Assembly: GCA_937975745.1 (NCBI GenBank)
Contig: CALJUK010000556.1
Location: 1-7,325, forward strand
Source: an uncultured Planctomycetaceae bacterium
GTDB lineage: Bacteria > Planctomycetota > Planctomycetia > Planctomycetales > Planctomycetaceae
Length of the DNA: 7,325 bases
Direction: 5' to 3'
Of this stretch, positions 5,649-7,325 are shown one piece after another. Every line of letters starts with the position of its first letter. Within the stretch, counting starts at the first letter, position 1. A program made the position numbers and the translations under genes. Under the pieces are notes generated by a model. It ran no database searches, was not told the DNA's origin, and saw only the letters and a program-made list of their open reading frames with translations.

Positions 5649-6026
5649 CTACCGCTGGTCGTCGCAGTGATGGCAGAGGACGACGCCATCGCGGCGGCGC
5701 CCGAGATATTCTCGCAGCGTGCATTCACCATGAATGGCGCAGCCGTGAATCGGGACCATCGTGCCCTTCGAGCATCCCAGACCGCACCGCACTTCGCGAA
5801 CCACTTCACCGCGATACACACACGGCAAGACAGCGGTTGAATCAGGCTTGGTGTCGTGTGTCGGGGGAGGCGGACCGAATGGTTCGGGCTGATCGGCATG
5901 CGGACAGACGCGACAAATCGCCTCCGAACAGTGCGGTTTGCCACTGAAGAACACAAATGGCGATCGGCAGAACTCTCGTCCGTTCTGCTCGCTGCGGTGG
6001 CGACAGAGGGGCAACTTAGCAGTCAA
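5649..6026 (-). CDS. Small protein with 12 cysteines, probably zinc-binding
   Basis: A 125-residue protein starting at TTG (6026), with GGGGA 6 bases upstream. It overlaps the end of the preceding gene by 11 bases, so the two are probably translationally coupled. There is no signal peptide and no membrane segment. Cys occur in two clusters: 8, 20, 33, 38, 41 (LCRHR, then CSEAICRVCPHAD) and 69, 81, 85, 96, 102, 118, 121 (PCVYRGEVVREVRC, CAIHGEC, CHHC). A Pro-rich spacer (47-56) separates them. CxxC at the end and the paired clusters suggest two zinc-ribbon or treble-clef-like folds. From memory, a CxxRGE...C...C..HGECT...CxxC layout recurs in short planctomycete proteins; the role is not known to me. 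Last gene of the minus-strand set, converging on the TPR-HEAT gene. A later TTG at 6014 is a possible alternative start. Confidence 0.75.
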   Translation of the reverse strand: MTAKLPLCRHRSEQNGREFCRSPFVFFSGKPHCSEAICRVCPHADQPEPFGPPPPTHDTKPDSTAVLPCVYRGEVVREVRCGLGCSKGTMVPIHGCAIHGECTLREYLGRRRDGVVLCHHCDDQR

Positions 6027-6894
6027 CGTGAATCCCCGTGAAGACAGTGACCGTGTCCGGCATTTGCTCCCAGACTTCCTGTTGAATGTGCCTTTCTGAC
6101 GGATAGTCGGGAGGATCTGTCAAACTGATCGGCGCTCCCTTTGTCAGAACCATCGGCAGTCGCGGATCGGCGTTCAGTGGCCCAATGTACGGAACAAGGT
6201 CGTTGTACAGGTCAATCCCACTTGAGCCGTACAGGGGGTTGGACCTCTTATAGCCGGGCCAGAACGCTAAGTGAGGATAGGGACCGCCGAGCGAATTCCA
6301 GATGTGATCAATGACCACTTGAGCTCCAATGAATGGCTCCATGTGGTAGAGCTTTTGAGGCCCTGTCGTGGAGATGTTGGTATACCAGTCGTTCGCCACG
6401 CATTGAGGAATCCAGACAAATCCGTAGGCGACCAGTGCGTCGCCGTCGACAATAACCTGGTCCCCACCGTCTAAAAACGTGTGATGGACGGGAATATCCA
6501 GCCGGATAATTCCATTCGTGTTCGGTAGCCGCCTGGTGGCCGCACACGTCGACTCATGCCGGCATTGTCCGATGTGCGGGTAGTCGGGATTGCAATCCGC
6601 TTGTCCGTAGGTCGGGCTGCCGTTCGTCTTCAGGTAGATCACTTCGTCCTGCGCGCCACTAAAAGGGTCACGCCCAACGCAAAGGGGGAGCGGCAGATTG
6701 GCCGGGTCGAGTCGAAATCCTTCGACACGATAACCCGGGCAAACATCCTCCGGGCAGAACCGATTGATTCCCAAGTCGTCCCACTCGCCACCATTTCGAC
6801 AGTAAACTCCCGCGCGGAAGAAGTCTGGTAACGCCGCAGGCGTGTCAGCCGAGAAAGAAGATCGTCTGGTAGCCCCCTTCGACCTCGCGGACAT
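6016..6894 (-). CDS. Unrecognised Cys-containing protein of about 292 residues
   Basis: I do not recognise this protein. From the ATG at 6894 it is 292 residues; a TTG at 6903 would add three. It has no obvious signal peptide or membrane helix. Visible features: eight Cys in the first 165 residues plus a C-terminal Cys as the very last residue (IHVDC), clusters such as CPEDVC and CRHESTC, and a middle part rich in Trp/Tyr/Pro (VWIPQCVANDWYTN, then GGPYPHLAFWPGYKR). The composition suggests a compact beta-rich, perhaps extracellular or virion-like protein, but this is a guess. The start is uncertain: the ATG lies 50 bases inside the upstream gene in another frame, has no Shine-Dalgarno match, and the first 25 residues may not be real coding sequence. 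Its end overlaps the 12-Cys gene by 11 bases, so the genes are likely one operon. Confidence 0.72.
   Translation of the reverse strand: MSARSKGATRRSSFSADTPAALPDFFRAGVYCRNGGEWDDLGINRFCPEDVCPGYRVEGFRLDPANLPLPLCVGRDPFSGAQDEVIYLKTNGSPTYGQADCNPDYPHIGQCRHESTCAATRRLPNTNGIIRLDIPVHHTFLDGGDQVIVDGDALVAYGFVWIPQCVANDWYTNISTTGPQKLYHMEPFIGAQVVIDHIWNSLGGPYPHLAFWPGYKRSNPLYGSSGIDLYNDLVPYIGPLNADPRLPMVLTKGAPISLTDPPDYPSERHIQQEVWEQMPDTVTVFTGIHVDC
6033..6037 (-). promoter_or_regulatory. Ribosome binding site supporting a TTG start
   Basis: GGGGA on the minus strand, 6 bases before the TTG at 6026. It lies inside the last codons of the upstream gene and is the main reason to accept a TTG start for the 12-Cys protein. 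Confidence 0.45.
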
Positions 6895-7325
6895 CGATGC
6901 CAAATCGGTACTGGCCGGAGAAGTTCTCCATTCCGGTTGGGCTGTCCATCAACTCGACCTTGTCCCCGGTCGGTCGGCCGACATCATCGACCGGAACGTA
7001 GTAGAGTTTCCGAGCGACCCGATTGAAGACCAACGCCGCGACACCGCCGACGAAGATTCCCACGTCGTCACTGTCTTCCTCCCAGTAGGGCATGGCATTG
7101 ACGTTCAGGATGCGGCCGCATTCGAACGTTCCCGACGGAATCGGCCAGGCGCAGCGATACAGTGTTCCGCTGGCATCCTCAGGAGTGCATTTCAGCGTAT
7201 CAACGTTGGATCGCGAGAAGATCGCCGGACTGCCGCTGTCGGCATGGTCGGCCCCCATGTAACCTTCGCGCATCGCCCCTGGGGGGAACTGCAAATCGAA
7301 CGAGTCGCACCAGGCCTCGTCCGGA
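6845..7325 (-). CDS. Unrecognised protein, N-terminus beyond the window
   Basis: The frame is open to the right-hand edge. 159 codons are visible, reading PDEAWCDSFDLQFPPG at the edge and ending GGYQTIFFLG before the TGA at 6847-6845. A TTG at 7294 is only an internal codon choice; the frame continues above it without a stop, so I treat the gene as 5'-partial. The visible part alternates short hydrophobic strands and polar turns (DDVGIFVGGVAALVFNRVARKLYYVPVDDVGRP), typical of a beta-rich protein, with Cys near CTPEDASGTLYRC and FEC. No catalytic motif is apparent and I cannot assign a family. It is the first visible gene of the minus-strand set and overlaps the next gene in a +1 frame. Confidence 0.75.
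   Translation of the reverse strand, partial: PDEAWCDSFDLQFPPGAMREGYMGADHADSGSPAIFSRSNVDTLKCTPEDASGTLYRCAWPIPSGTFECGRILNVNAMPYWEEDSDDVGIFVGGVAALVFNRVARKLYYVPVDDVGRPTGDKVELMDSPTGMENFSGQYRFGIDVREVEGGYQTIFFLG

Noticed and set aside
5349..5840. Plus-strand reading frame of 163 codons over the terminator and repeats
   Set aside because: It begins inside the end of the TPR-HEAT gene, reads straight through the terminator, the 17-bp repeats and the GC-rich repeat units, and then runs antisense to the 12-Cys gene.

Overview
The window looks like chromosomal DNA from a member of the Planctomycetota. The case rests on protein style: a Cys-rich, then Tyr/His/Pro-rich secreted protein, a secretin of the Tad/CpaC type with a Cys-bearing C-terminal extension, a lipoprotein-like protein ending in a long Gly-rich tail, and a small multi-Cys protein of a kind I associate with planctomycete genomes. 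I cannot name the genus from the sequence, and no 16S rRNA or universal marker is present.

Left and centre (53-5440). A minus-strand gene for a secreted protein with 20 cysteines (53-772) is divergent from a plus-strand series of three genes. The 342-bp gap between them holds candidate regulatory structure: a 6-bp inverted repeat with 21-bp spacing between arms, and two overlapping, mutually exclusive hairpins in the presumed leader of the secretin gene. The three plus-strand genes encode a pilus-type outer-membrane secretin (1115-2749), a small exported, possibly lipid-anchored protein with an OmpA/CpaD-like central block and a Gly-rich tail (2816-3403), and a lipoprotein that joins TadD-like TPRs to HEAT repeats (3638-5368). 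The series ends at a convincing intrinsic terminator (5401-5440). The simplest reading is an outer-membrane and periplasmic part of a Tad/Flp-type pilus or secretion apparatus: secretin pore, pilotin/CpaD-like partner and TPR lipoprotein. The ATPase, the inner-membrane platform and the pilin are not in this window.

Repeat-rich gap (5426-5598). The 3' half of the terminator is repeated in tandem (three 17-bp units). It is followed by two GC-rich repeat units, each carrying a hairpin, that look like copies of a dispersed element.

Right (5649-7325). Three tightly packed or overlapping minus-strand genes converge on the pilus set: a 12-Cys zinc-binding-like protein, a Cys-containing protein of about 292 residues that I do not recognise, and an unrecognised protein whose 5' end lies beyond the window. 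The upstream two overlap in different frames with no good ribosome binding site for the second. These genes appear to belong to a separate accessory or phage-like cluster, but nothing in the window proves that.
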